6,611 nt of DNA, taken from positions 2,533-9,143 of the forward strand of contig DTSC01000290.1 of assembly GCA_012965625.1 (NCBI GenBank), read 5' to 3'. Every line of letters starts with the position of its first letter. The stretch's first letter is position 1. This document shows positions 1 through 6,592 of the stretch, in pieces. Below the pieces are notes generated by a model, which was not told the DNA's origin, made no database searches, and worked only from the letters and a program-made list of their open reading frames with translations. Source of the DNA: Flavobacteriales bacterium (GTDB lineage Bacteria > Bacteroidota > Bacteroidia > NORP154). The position numbers were made by a program, and so were the translations under genes.

Positions 1-1
1 G

Positions 2-49
2 ATAATTCAGCCTGCTTATGAAAAAAGACCTGTTGCTTTTGTAGTTTAG
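2..49 (+). CDS. Possible 3' tail of an upstream gene (partial)
   Basis: Of the three forward frames entering at the left edge, only this one stays open for more than a few codons. It reads 15 residues (IIQPAYEKRPVAFVV) and ends at TAG (47-49). The other two frames stop at bases 3-5 and 19-21. A strong intrinsic terminator about 85 bp downstream on the same strand implies that some rightward transcript ends here, which fits a gene finishing in this position. The fragment is too short to recognise a family, and an open run of this length could be chance. Confidence 0.25.
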   Translation: MIQPAYEKRPVAFVV

Positions 50-132
50 TAGGGATAAATTTAAGTAATACCTATGTGCGAAATAACAGGAAAATCACTA
101 CTATACGAGGAAAAGGGTAGAAAAGGGAATAG

Positions 133-163
133 GAATGGCGACCACTTTGGCCATTCTTTTTTT
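133..163 (+). terminator. Intrinsic (Rho-independent) terminator of the upstream transcript
   Basis: A perfect 7-bp stem, GAATGGC (133-139) with GCCATTC (150-156), closes a 10-nt loop and is followed immediately by seven T residues (157-163). The geometry is that of a standard intrinsic terminator acting on rightward transcription. It lies about 120 bp before the protease start, so the protease should need its own promoter between here and base 284. The reverse orientation lacks a T-run, so it should not stop leftward transcription efficiently. Confidence 0.8.
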
Positions 164-176
164 GTCTACAGTAGTG

Positions 177-207
177 TTTGGTTCAGCTAATTTTTATGAT
201 CTCTTTG
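177..207 (+). promoter_or_regulatory. Candidate Bacteroidota-type promoter for the S8 protease
   Basis: TTTG at 177-180 is followed after 19 bp by TCTCTTTG at 200-207. The known Bacteroidota primary-sigma consensus is TTTG near -33 and TAnnTTTG near -7, so this pair has a perfect upstream box and one mismatch in the downstream box, with suitable spacing. It sits just after the terminator and would start transcription around 212-215, giving a leader of about 70 nt. These short AT-rich motifs arise often by chance, so the call is tentative. Confidence 0.4.
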
Positions 208-260
208 AATAGGAAGTTTCTTTTTAGGAGCTTTATTGCTAAATTAGGCTTTTGTTATTA

Positions 261-287
261 ATGAATACAAGCAATTTGAAATCATGA
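261..287 (+). CDS. Tiny upstream ORF overlapping the protease start (ATGA)
   Basis: ATG at 261 opens an 8-codon ORF (MNTSNLKS) that ends in TGA at 285-287. The stop shares bases with the protease ATG at 284-286 in an ATGA overlap, and the two are in different frames. If translated, ribosomes terminating here could re-initiate on the protease, a translational-coupling arrangement. No Shine-Dalgarno sequence is visible before either start, which is normal for Bacteroidota. An 8-codon ORF can easily be chance, so it is recorded for its position rather than as a proven gene. Confidence 0.2.
   Translation: MNTSNLKS
267..283 (+). repeat. Copy 1 of a 17-bp motif found upstream of both genes
   Basis: ACAAGCAATTTGAAATC ends one base before the protease ATG. 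Its first 12 bases recur exactly, and 15 of 17 overall, upstream of the convergent gene on the opposite strand (6593-6609). In this copy the motif also encodes the end of the small upstream ORF. It might be a shared regulatory or translation-initiation element, or chance. Confidence 0.3.
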
Positions 288-3200
288 ATTCTAAGAGGAA
301 ACTAGTTTCAAAGGGAAATAAATACAATTCGTTTTTTCTCCTCCTTCTTCTCCTAATACCTCAGTTATCTCACTCTCAAAACAGCCAGCTCAGATTGTTG
401 TCTGGCACTTATGAGATGCAGGAAAACCTTACAAATCTAACAACTGATGATCTTGCAAAACTCGATCAAATAGCAGGAAAAAGGTATGCAATTTTCCATT
501 TTTATGAGGTTCCCAATAGTGTTGAAAGAGAGAGGTTAATGACACAAGGGGTTACCTTGTTGGGATATCTCCCCGACAGATCATTTTTTGCATCTTTTGA
601 TCAAACAATTGGTGTTGAAAGAGTCAAAAAAATTCCAAGATTAAAATCCGTTGCAAAGGTTTTGCCAGCTTATAAAATCCATCCTAAGTTGTTGAGTCCG
701 AATTGCCCCAACTATACGAAGATTGGTAGTGAAATTATAGTTGTTGCATCTTTATACGAAGATTTGCGAAACAAGCAGGGGATATTTGATTTGTTTCACA
801 AGGATGGTTATAGAGTGTTAGATCAAAATGAAAAATACACAAGAGCGACTCTTTTGGTCAGTCCTGCTCAGCTTGTAACGTTAGCTCAATATGGGTTTGT
901 GTTTTCAATTGAGCCAATCAACCCACCATCTCTACCAGAAAATAAAACAGGCGGAACCTTGACTCGTTCTAATTTTTTAAACAGTCCTCTTTCATCTGGT
1001 CTTAAATATGATGGAACAGGTGTCAATATCATGATGCAGGATGATGGTATTATCGGTGCTCACATTGACTATGAAGGAAGACTAGACCAATCCAACATCA
1101 CATCAAATAGTGGTGATCATGGTGATCATGTAGCTGGAACAATTATGGGAGCAGGGAATCTCAACCCCATAGCAAAAGGAATGGCACCAGGTGCTTTTTT
1201 ACATGTATTTAGCTCTACGAATAATAATTATTACAATTTTGTTCCTAGCATGTATCAAAATGACAATCTTGTTATTACGTCTAAATCTTATAGTAACGGT
1301 TGCAATGCTGGTTACACAACGTTGTCTCGTGATTTGGATGAGCAGATTGATATTTATCCTTCTTTGATTCATGTTTTTTCAGCTGGTAATAACGGCACTT
1401 TTGATTGTGGTTATGGTGCAGGAAATGGATGGGGAAATGTCACGGGTGGACATAAAGTTGGGAAAAATGTTATTGCTGTTGGCAACTTGACTGAAGACGA
1501 CGTGATTGCGAATTCAAGTAGCAGAGGTCCAGCTGAGGATGGGAGAATTAAGCCTGATGTATGTGCAAAAGGAACCAATGTGTATTCTACAATTGACGTG
1601 AATTCTTATGCATACAAAACAGGCACTTCGATGGCTTGTCCCGCAGTTTCTGGATCATTAACTCAACTATATCATGCCTACAAAGAGTTAAATGGTGGCC
1701 AAAATCCAAATTCAGCATTGATTAAGGCGACAGTAATGAATACTGCTGAAGATTTGGGAAATCCTGGGCCTGATTTCATTCACGGATGGGGTAGAGTGAA
1801 TTTAAGAAGGTCGTATTATACACTTTTAAATCAGCAATATTTTTATGATTCATTGGACAACAATGCATCGAAATCTTATATAATAAGTGTTCCTTCTGGA
1901 AAAGAGCAGTTGCGAGTTATGGTTTATTGGTCTGATGTTGAAGGAACAGCAAATGCTGCAACTGCTTTGGTCAATGATATAGACATGCAGATTTTAACTC
2001 CTTCCAATGGAACAGTCAATCCTTGGGTTTTGGATCCTTCACCAAATTCGAACTCGTTGAATGCAAATGCAGTTCAAGGAGTGGATCATTTGAATAATAT
2101 GGAACAGATTACAATTGATAATCCAGCTGCTGGAAACTACACGGTCCAGCTCGATGGTTACAACATTCCCTCTGGCCCACAAGATTTTTTCATCGTCTAT
2201 GAATACAGAGAAGATGATCTTTTTGTTACTTATCCAAATGGCGGAGATCCCGTTGTTCCTGGAGAAACAGAAAAAATAAGATGGGATGCACATGGCTCTT
2301 CTGGAACGTTTGTGGTTGAATATTCCTTAAATAATGGAGCTAGCTGGAATACCATTTCTGCAAATGTGAATGCATCAAGAAGGTACTTAGATTGGACAGT
2401 ACCATCCACGACAATTACAGGAGAAGCCTTGATTCGCGTTTCAAGAGGGGGAAACAACGATGTTTCAGACGCAGGCTTTTCCATCATTGGTGTGCCTACA
2501 AATATTGCAGAATCACAATCTTGTAATGGCTTAACCTTAACATGGGATCCAGTCACTTCAGCTACTGGCTATTCTGTTTTTGTATTGGGTAGTCAGTATA
2601 TGGATTCAGTTGGGACATCTTCAACGGAACAGTACACGATTAATGGGTTGTCCCCCAATACGACCTATTGGGTTTCTGTCAATGCATTAGGGAACAATGG
2701 TGCCATTGGAAGAAGGGCCATTGCTGTAGAGTTTCAAACAGGTAACAGTACTACCGGAACACTTTCATCATTTACATCAAATGTGTCAAATACGTGTGAC
2801 TCGACACTAAATGTATCATTTGTCAATACAAGTTCAAATGGGTCTTCTTATCTATGGGATTTTGGAGATGGTAGTACTAGTACACAGATTAGCCCAACGC
2901 ATACATACAATGCACCAGGATCGTATAGTGTCATTTTGATTGCTGATGGTGGTCCTTGTGGTATTGATACGTTATTGGAAAACAATTATATTTCTGTTGG
3001 TCAGCTTGTAGCTCCACAGATTGACAATGTAAGTATCTGCTCGTCACAGTCTATTCTTTTAACGGCTGTATCAAATTATGCTATTGAATGGTATGGTCAG
3101 GTTGTTGGCGGGTCTCCAATTGCGACCGGGCCAACGTATACAACTCCAGTAATATCATCACCATCAACATATTATGTTCAGGCGAGTTCAATTGGAGGAA

Positions 3201-5389
3201 CAAATTACGTAGGCCCTAGTGATAACTCTTTCGGGAATGGCGGATATTTCACAAATGGCAATAGGTATTTGGTTTTTGATGCATATTCTGAGTTCACTAT
3301 CAAGTCTGTTTGGGTCGATGCTGATGGTGCGGGAAATAGAACTGTTGAACTGAGAGATGCCGGTGGAAATATTCTTCAATCAGCAACAATAAATATCCCT
3401 GATGGGCAAAGCAGAATAACACTTAATTTCCCAGTTTCTTCTGGTTCTGATTATCAACTTGCTGTAGCTGCTAGCTCTAATCCTAGCCTCTATAGAAACA
3501 ACTCAGGAGTTAGCTATCCTTATAACATAGCAAATGTTGTATCGATTAAAGAAAGCAATGCAAATTCATCACTGAATTATTATTACTTTTTCTATGATTG
3601 GGAAATAGAGACGCCTTCTTGTGTGTCACCGAGAAAGCCGGTAAGCATATCTATTGCTCAGCCACCAACCTCTTCAGATATGTCTAGCTGTACTCCTTCT
3701 AGCTTTACATTACTAGCAACTGGGTCTGGTAATGGTACTTTTAATTGGTACGATAGTTCTGTAGGGGGGAATTTATTGTTTAGTGGCAATACCTATACAA
3801 CTTCTATTATTTCTTCTAATCAAACATTTTACGTAGAGGACTCCATTCCTGCACCATCTGTTTATGGTGCGCCATCTTCTAATGCATTTGGTGGTGGTGC
3901 AATTTACAATGGGGATCAGCATTTGGTATTTGATTGTTTGTCAGACGCCATTCTTAAATCAGTTAAGGTTTATGCCGGTTCAGCAGGAAATAGAACAATT
4001 GAACTACGGAATAGCAATGGAAATGTTGTCAATTCAATAGATGTTTATATCCCATCTGGAGAAAATAGAATTGATTTAAATTTTTCAATTCCTGTTGGTA
4101 CAGATTATGAGTTGGGAACAACAAATGGTGTCAATCAGGATCTTTATAGAAATAGTGATAATGCAGTTTATCCGTATGCCATCAGTGGCTTGCTGGAAAT
4201 AACCAATAGTAGTGCCGGATTAACAGGGTTTCCAGGTTATTATTATTTTTTCTATGATTGGGAGGTTTCGAGCCCTCCATGTATTACACCAAGAACTCCT
4301 GTACAAGTTTCGATTGATCCGAACGGAATCATTTCAATTCAAAATGTTGGTCCTGTTTGCTTGAATTCTCCTGCATTTAATATGACTGCATCATTAATAG
4401 GTGGGGTTTGGAGTGGTCCAGGAATTGTAAATTCAAATGCAGGGACTTTTGATCCTACAGTTGCAGGTATAGGCACACATCAAATCATCTATTCGATTAT
4501 TGGGGGAACATGCAATGGTTCTGATACCATTGACATTGTTGTTGATTCTAGCTTGGACCCAACTATAAATTCTGTTTCTTTGGTTTGTGCTTCAGACTCT
4601 CCGTTTTTATTATCTGCAGTAACTTCCGGTGGACTATGGAGTGGCACTGGGATTGTAGATTCTATCAGTGGTTCGTTTGATCCATCTATTGCCGGTGCAG
4701 GCACGCATACCATTTCTTATTATCTTTCAGCTGGTTGCGGAGCTACAGGACAAATAAATATTACTGTTTTGACACCCCCTACGATTAGTGCTGATTCTGA
4801 TCAAATCATTTGTGATGGTGATACGATAATTCTTTCTGGATCTGGTGGCATGAACTATCAATGGGACAATGGTGTAATTGATGGCCAACCATTTTCTCCT
4901 AGTCTGACAAATATCTATATGCTTACCGGAACCGATTCATTGGGATGTTCCAATACAGATGATATAATTGTTACGGTCAACCCCAATACGACAAACACCA
5001 TTAACCTTACATCTACGGATTCTGTTGAATTGAATGGTCAGGTATATAACCAATCAGGTATTTACGAGCAGGTTTTAACAAACAACTATGGCTGCGATAG
5101 TACGATTACCCTACATGTAACATTGACCGCTACGACTGGTGTGCTGGAAAACAATCCGTTTGGTCTGAGTGTTTATCCAAATCCTGCGAAGAACAACATC
5201 AATATTGTTGGAATTGAAAATGTAATGGATGTTTCTTCAATTACCATTATCGACAGAAAAGGAGCGATTGTCAAAAAAGTTGACATGCTTGAAAAAACAG
5301 TTTCTTTGCTAGGGTTAAATTCAGGTGTATATTACCTTGAGATCAACCATCCTAACAGAAAGTCTACAATTCCTTTTGTTAAGGAGTAG
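284..5389 (+). CDS. Secreted subtilisin-like (S8, KP-43-type) serine protease, multidomain, with T9SS sorting domain
   Basis: A 1701-residue endopeptidase predicted to leave the cell by Sec and then T9SS. A signal peptide (basic N-terminus, Leu-rich core 17-25, likely cleavage near 31/32) precedes a two-lobed propeptide (about 67-213). The S8 domain spans about 227-510, with D253 in QDDG, H279 in HGDH, oxyanion N369 in SAGNNG and nucleophile S449 in GTSMACP; all key residues are present. A KP-43-like beta-barrel follows (about 527-642, with the LVNDID motif at 562-567). Then come an Ig-like module opening at YPNGG (about 648-735), FnIII (736-820), PKD with WDFGDGS (828-905), two copies of an Ig-like plus unnamed domain (908-1347), two 76-residue beta repeats (1347-1496), an Ig-like module (1497-1566), a short DSVELNGQVY-type repeat (1570-1614) and the T9SS tail (1625-1701). 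The ATG at 284 is chosen because it directly precedes the signal peptide. The protease call is firm; the substrate is unknown, though the tail suggests binding to polymers or surfaces. Confidence 0.95.
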   Translation: MNSKRKLVSKGNKYNSFFLLLLLLIPQLSHSQNSQLRLLSGTYEMQENLTNLTTDDLAKLDQIAGKRYAIFHFYEVPNSVERERLMTQGVTLLGYLPDRSFFASFDQTIGVERVKKIPRLKSVAKVLPAYKIHPKLLSPNCPNYTKIGSEIIVVASLYEDLRNKQGIFDLFHKDGYRVLDQNEKYTRATLLVSPAQLVTLAQYGFVFSIEPINPPSLPENKTGGTLTRSNFLNSPLSSGLKYDGTGVNIMMQDDGIIGAHIDYEGRLDQSNITSNSGDHGDHVAGTIMGAGNLNPIAKGMAPGAFLHVFSSTNNNYYNFVPSMYQNDNLVITSKSYSNGCNAGYTTLSRDLDEQIDIYPSLIHVFSAGNNGTFDCGYGAGNGWGNVTGGHKVGKNVIAVGNLTEDDVIANSSSRGPAEDGRIKPDVCAKGTNVYSTIDVNSYAYKTGTSMACPAVSGSLTQLYHAYKELNGGQNPNSALIKATVMNTAEDLGNPGPDFIHGWGRVNLRRSYYTLLNQQYFYDSLDNNASKSYIISVPSGKEQLRVMVYWSDVEGTANAATALVNDIDMQILTPSNGTVNPWVLDPSPNSNSLNANAVQGVDHLNNMEQITIDNPAAGNYTVQLDGYNIPSGPQDFFIVYEYREDDLFVTYPNGGDPVVPGETEKIRWDAHGSSGTFVVEYSLNNGASWNTISANVNASRRYLDWTVPSTTITGEALIRVSRGGNNDVSDAGFSIIGVPTNIAESQSCNGLTLTWDPVTSATGYSVFVLGSQYMDSVGTSSTEQYTINGLSPNTTYWVSVNALGNNGAIGRRAIAVEFQTGNSTTGTLSSFTSNVSNTCDSTLNVSFVNTSSNGSSYLWDFGDGSTSTQISPTHTYNAPGSYSVILIADGGPCGIDTLLENNYISVGQLVAPQIDNVSICSSQSILLTAVSNYAIEWYGQVVGGSPIATGPTYTTPVISSPSTYYVQASSIGGTNYVGPSDNSFGNGGYFTNGNRYLVFDAYSEFTIKSVWVDADGAGNRTVELRDAGGNILQSATINIPDGQSRITLNFPVSSGSDYQLAVAASSNPSLYRNNSGVSYPYNIANVVSIKESNANSSLNYYYFFYDWEIETPSCVSPRKPVSISIAQPPTSSDMSSCTPSSFTLLATGSGNGTFNWYDSSVGGNLLFSGNTYTTSIISSNQTFYVEDSIPAPSVYGAPSSNAFGGGAIYNGDQHLVFDCLSDAILKSVKVYAGSAGNRTIELRNSNGNVVNSIDVYIPSGENRIDLNFSIPVGTDYELGTTNGVNQDLYRNSDNAVYPYAISGLLEITNSSAGLTGFPGYYYFFYDWEVSSPPCITPRTPVQVSIDPNGIISIQNVGPVCLNSPAFNMTASLIGGVWSGPGIVNSNAGTFDPTVAGIGTHQIIYSIIGGTCNGSDTIDIVVDSSLDPTINSVSLVCASDSPFLLSAVTSGGLWSGTGIVDSISGSFDPSIAGAGTHTISYYLSAGCGATGQINITVLTPPTISADSDQIICDGDTIILSGSGGMNYQWDNGVIDGQPFSPSLTNIYMLTGTDSLGCSNTDDIIVTVNPNTTNTINLTSTDSVELNGQVYNQSGIYEQVLTNNYGCDSTITLHVTLTATTGVLENNPFGLSVYPNPAKNNINIVGIENVMDVSSITIIDRKGAIVKKVDMLEKTVSLLGLNSGVYYLEINHPNRKSTIPFVKE
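482..922 (+). repeat. Two-lobed propeptide, possible internal duplication
   Basis: Residues 67-133 and 149-213 of the protease share a pattern: a hydrophobic strand, a charged helix, a Gly followed by a turn, a second strand, a helix, and an ending of the form S-[VI]-x-x-[VI]-x-P (SVAKVLP and SIEP). Residues 67-133 resemble inhibitor-I9-type prodomains, which fold the protease and keep it inactive until cleavage. The second half appears to be a diverged copy placed between the first lobe and the catalytic domain. The similarity was judged by eye at the level of secondary-structure pattern, and residue identity is low. Confidence 0.4.
3011..4321 (+). repeat. Tandem pair of ~218-residue units (Ig-like plus unnamed YYYFFYDWE domain) in the protease
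   Basis: Residues about 910-1127 and 1128-1346 are tandem copies. Each starts with an Ig-like module of the type common in T9SS cargo (Cys, then WY, then GxxYTTxxIS and a YV ending) and continues into a ~150-residue domain. Shared landmarks of that domain are LVFD (996 and 1214), AGNRT (1016 and 1234), IPxGxxRIxLNF, LYRN (1069 and 1287), YPY (1078 and 1296) and YYYFFYDWE (1099 and 1319). The offset is 217-220 residues, so small indels separate the copies. Codons differ widely except around YYYFFYDWE, where the DNA is nearly identical at a 660-bp offset. I have a sense of similar sequences in other Bacteroidota secreted proteins but know no named family; it may be a carbohydrate- or surface-binding beta-sandwich. 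Confidence 0.8.
4322..4771 (+). repeat. Tandem pair of ~76-residue beta-rich repeats in the protease
   Basis: Residues 1347-1422 and 1423-1496 repeat a common pattern: a conserved Cys after a short strand, GG[VL]WSGxGIV, then GxFDP[TS][VI]AGxGTH, a strand of the form IxY, and a [TG]C near the end. The GGxWSG offset is 76 residues (1373 and 1449). This WSGxGI...FDP...AGxGTHxIxY pattern is a recurring adhesin-like module of Bacteroidota surface proteins. The two Cys per unit could pair in the oxidising environment outside the cell. Confidence 0.8.
5156..5386 (+). other. T9SS type A C-terminal sorting domain (Por secretion tail)
   Basis: The last 77 residues of the protease carry the diagnostic layout: L-x-VYPNPAKNNINI at the front (YPNP at 1631-1634), a central DRKGAIVKKV strand, LGLNSGVYYLEI, and a short lysine-containing end (FVKE). 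In known T9SS substrates this domain directs passage through the outer-membrane translocon, after which it is removed and the cargo is anchored to A-LPS or released. It implies that the host encodes PorT/SprA-type machinery elsewhere. Confidence 0.95.
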
Positions 5390-5396
5390 GTTTTTT
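5369..5396 (+). terminator. Weak intrinsic terminator inside the convergent overlap
   Basis: Bases 5369-5375 pair with 5381-5387 around a 5-nt loop (TTGTT). The core is TCCTT with AAGGA, extended by one G-U and one A-U pair. Six T residues at 5391-5396 follow after a 3-nt gap. The hairpin includes the protease's last codons and part of its TAG stop. It is AT-rich, with only two G-C pairs, so it may need help from Rho or from opposing transcription. In the leftward direction there is no U-run, so it would serve the protease only. Confidence 0.45.
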
Positions 5397-6569
5397 CTTG
5401 GCGCAATTGGTAATGTGATTTGACTCCTCAAAGACAAACTTTTTGTTTTTTTGTATTGCAATTTTTACAAGATGCATAGGCTGACTTAATGCAGAGGTAA
5501 CTCCACATCTGTTTCCTGGAGAAATGGTTTTTACTTTTATTGTAATGGTCCTTGTTGTTTTTTTTGTTTCGATGATTTCTATGTCATACCCTCCTGATGA
5601 AAATTCGCCACCAAACACACCAATGATCACTTCCTTGTTGAAGTCAACCGTTGGTAATTTTGGCTGGGGTACTTGTATCGAATAAATTTTTACCCACAAC
5701 TCCTCCCAATCTTTCTGAGTTGTGACAACCAAGTTTTCTTTAATCGTGGTCCCGCTATAGAACTCTTTGGCAATGGTTGAAAAGTCGATAGAACCACAAA
5801 GTAATGCTTTTGGATTTGTAGCATTTAAAATGTTGCTGTATAACATAGCCATTCCTCTTCTGTTGCCTATTTTTTCTTTTAGTATCAAGCTTTTGCGATG
5901 ATACTCTAACGCTTGGACATAATTGCTTTGTTCATAGTAAATAAGCCCTATGCTCCCAAATAAGTTTGACATTCCATTTATATCACCTATTTCTTGTTTG
6001 ATCTTTAAACTTTTATCATAATAGTCCAGCGCCTTTTTATGATTCCCTTGCTCTTTATAGATATTTCCAATATTACTGTAACAACTAGATATTCCATTTA
6101 TGCCACCTGCTTCTTCATAGATCTTTAAACTTTTATTGTAATGAACTAAAGACTTTACATAATTTCCTTGTTTAAAGTAAATATTTCCAATGTTATTCAA
6201 AGAGCCAGCAATACCTTTTTTATCTCCCAGCTCCTCTCTTATTTTTAAGCTTCTGCCGTGGTAGTCTATAGCTTTGGCGTAGTCGCCTCTTATTGCAAAT
6301 GATACTCCTTGCGTGTTTAAAGCACTTGCCATCGATTTTTTATTGTTAACAGATTCAGCAAAGTCGTATTCCATCTGTGCAAAATAAAAAGCACTATCTG
6401 GCTGAGAAAACAAATAACCATACCAGGATATATTAAACATAGCCTTTAGTCTATTGGTGTCAGGTTGGGTTTCGTCGTTCCACACCCCCCAGAGGGAGTC
6501 AAGGTTTAGCGCTGAGGCCATGGTTAGCCAAAGACAGAGGGAGCATATGAGGGTTAGGCGTTTGTTCAT
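5379..6569 (-). CDS. Exported TPR-repeat protein with C-terminal PrcB-type domain
   Basis: A 396-residue protein with a clear Sec signal peptide (MNKR, hydrophobic core 5-18, probable cleavage after ASA at 20). Residues 77-236 are four exact 40-residue TPRs of the form NxxGxxYxxQGNYxKALxYYxKSLKIxEExGD. A fifth begins (237-247) but stops inside its first helix. From about 262 the sequence becomes PrcB_C-like: FSTIAKEFYSG, QKDWEELW, VDFNKEVIIGVFGGEFSSGGYDIEI, then PGNRCGVTSALSQPMHLVKI. PrcB is known as an accessory subunit of the subtilisin-like protease dentilisin in Treponema denticola. TPRs here probably bind a partner protein in the periplasm; no lipobox, transmembrane segment or T9SS tail follows. 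The start at 6569 is chosen because it begins the signal peptide. It overlaps the protease stop by 11 bp in convergent orientation. Family assignments are firm; the physiological role is unknown. Confidence 0.9.
   Translation of the reverse strand: MNKRLTLICSLCLWLTMASALNLDSLWGVWNDETQPDTNRLKAMFNISWYGYLFSQPDSAFYFAQMEYDFAESVNNKKSMASALNTQGVSFAIRGDYAKAIDYHGRSLKIREELGDKKGIAGSLNNIGNIYFKQGNYVKSLVHYNKSLKIYEEAGGINGISSCYSNIGNIYKEQGNHKKALDYYDKSLKIKQEIGDINGMSNLFGSIGLIYYEQSNYVQALEYHRKSLILKEKIGNRRGMAMLYSNILNATNPKALLCGSIDFSTIAKEFYSGTTIKENLVVTTQKDWEELWVKIYSIQVPQPKLPTVDFNKEVIIGVFGGEFSSGGYDIEIIETKKTTRTITIKVKTISPGNRCGVTSALSQPMHLVKIAIQKNKKFVFEESNHITNCAKKKPTP
5427..5786 (-). other. PrcB-type C-terminal domain of the TPR protein
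   Basis: Residues about 262-381 match the known pattern of PrcB_C proteins: an entry of the form F-x-T-I-A-K-x-x-x-S-G, the Q-x-x-W-x-x-L-W box (285-292), V-D-F-x-K-E-x-x-I (308-316), V-F-x-G-x-x-x-[ST]-G-G-Y (318-328) and P-G-x-x-C-x-V-T-x-A-L-[ST]-x-P-x-H-x-V (351-368). All the boxes I would expect are present, so the domain looks intact. No catalytic residues are expected, since the family is thought to act through protein binding. Confidence 0.8.
5862..6341 (-). repeat. Four tandem 120-bp TPR-coding units
   Basis: The TPR units repeat with an exact 120-bp period and no indels. The segments coding KSLKI(K/Y/R) and xxQGNY line up at 5881, 6001, 6121 and 6241, and near-identical stretches such as atctttaaacttttat occur at 6001 and 6121. 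The uniform length and residual DNA identity point to expansion by unequal recombination, so repeat number may vary between related strains. Confidence 0.9.
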
Positions 6570-6592
6570 TTTACTAAAGTAAGGAAAAACCT

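Noticed and set aside
74..190. A 38-codon forward ORF beginning MCEITGK
   Set aside because: Its start faintly resembles ribosomal protein L28, but the similarity stops after six residues. The ORF runs straight through the intrinsic terminator at 133-163, and the rest has no recognisable pattern.
2039..2556. Two overlapping minus-strand open frames inside the protease gene
   Set aside because: They lie opposite the KP-43 barrel and Ig-like coding sequence, show no protein-family features, and are explained as antisense shadows.
4489..4713. Minus-strand open frame of 74 codons opposite the 76-residue repeats
   Set aside because: Proline-, serine- and valine-rich antisense reading of repeat-coding DNA; no start context or family similarity.
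5270..5284. Small inverted repeat GTCAA/TTGAC considered as a leftward terminator for the TPR-PrcB gene
   Set aside because: The stem is only 5 bp and AT-rich, and no T-run follows on the minus strand; it fits ordinary coding sequence.
5792..5803. LLCG in the TPR-PrcB linker as a buried lipoprotein signal from a once free-standing PrcB protein
   Set aside because: The residue before Cys is Leu rather than a small residue, and no hydrophobic helix precedes it, so there is no real lipobox.
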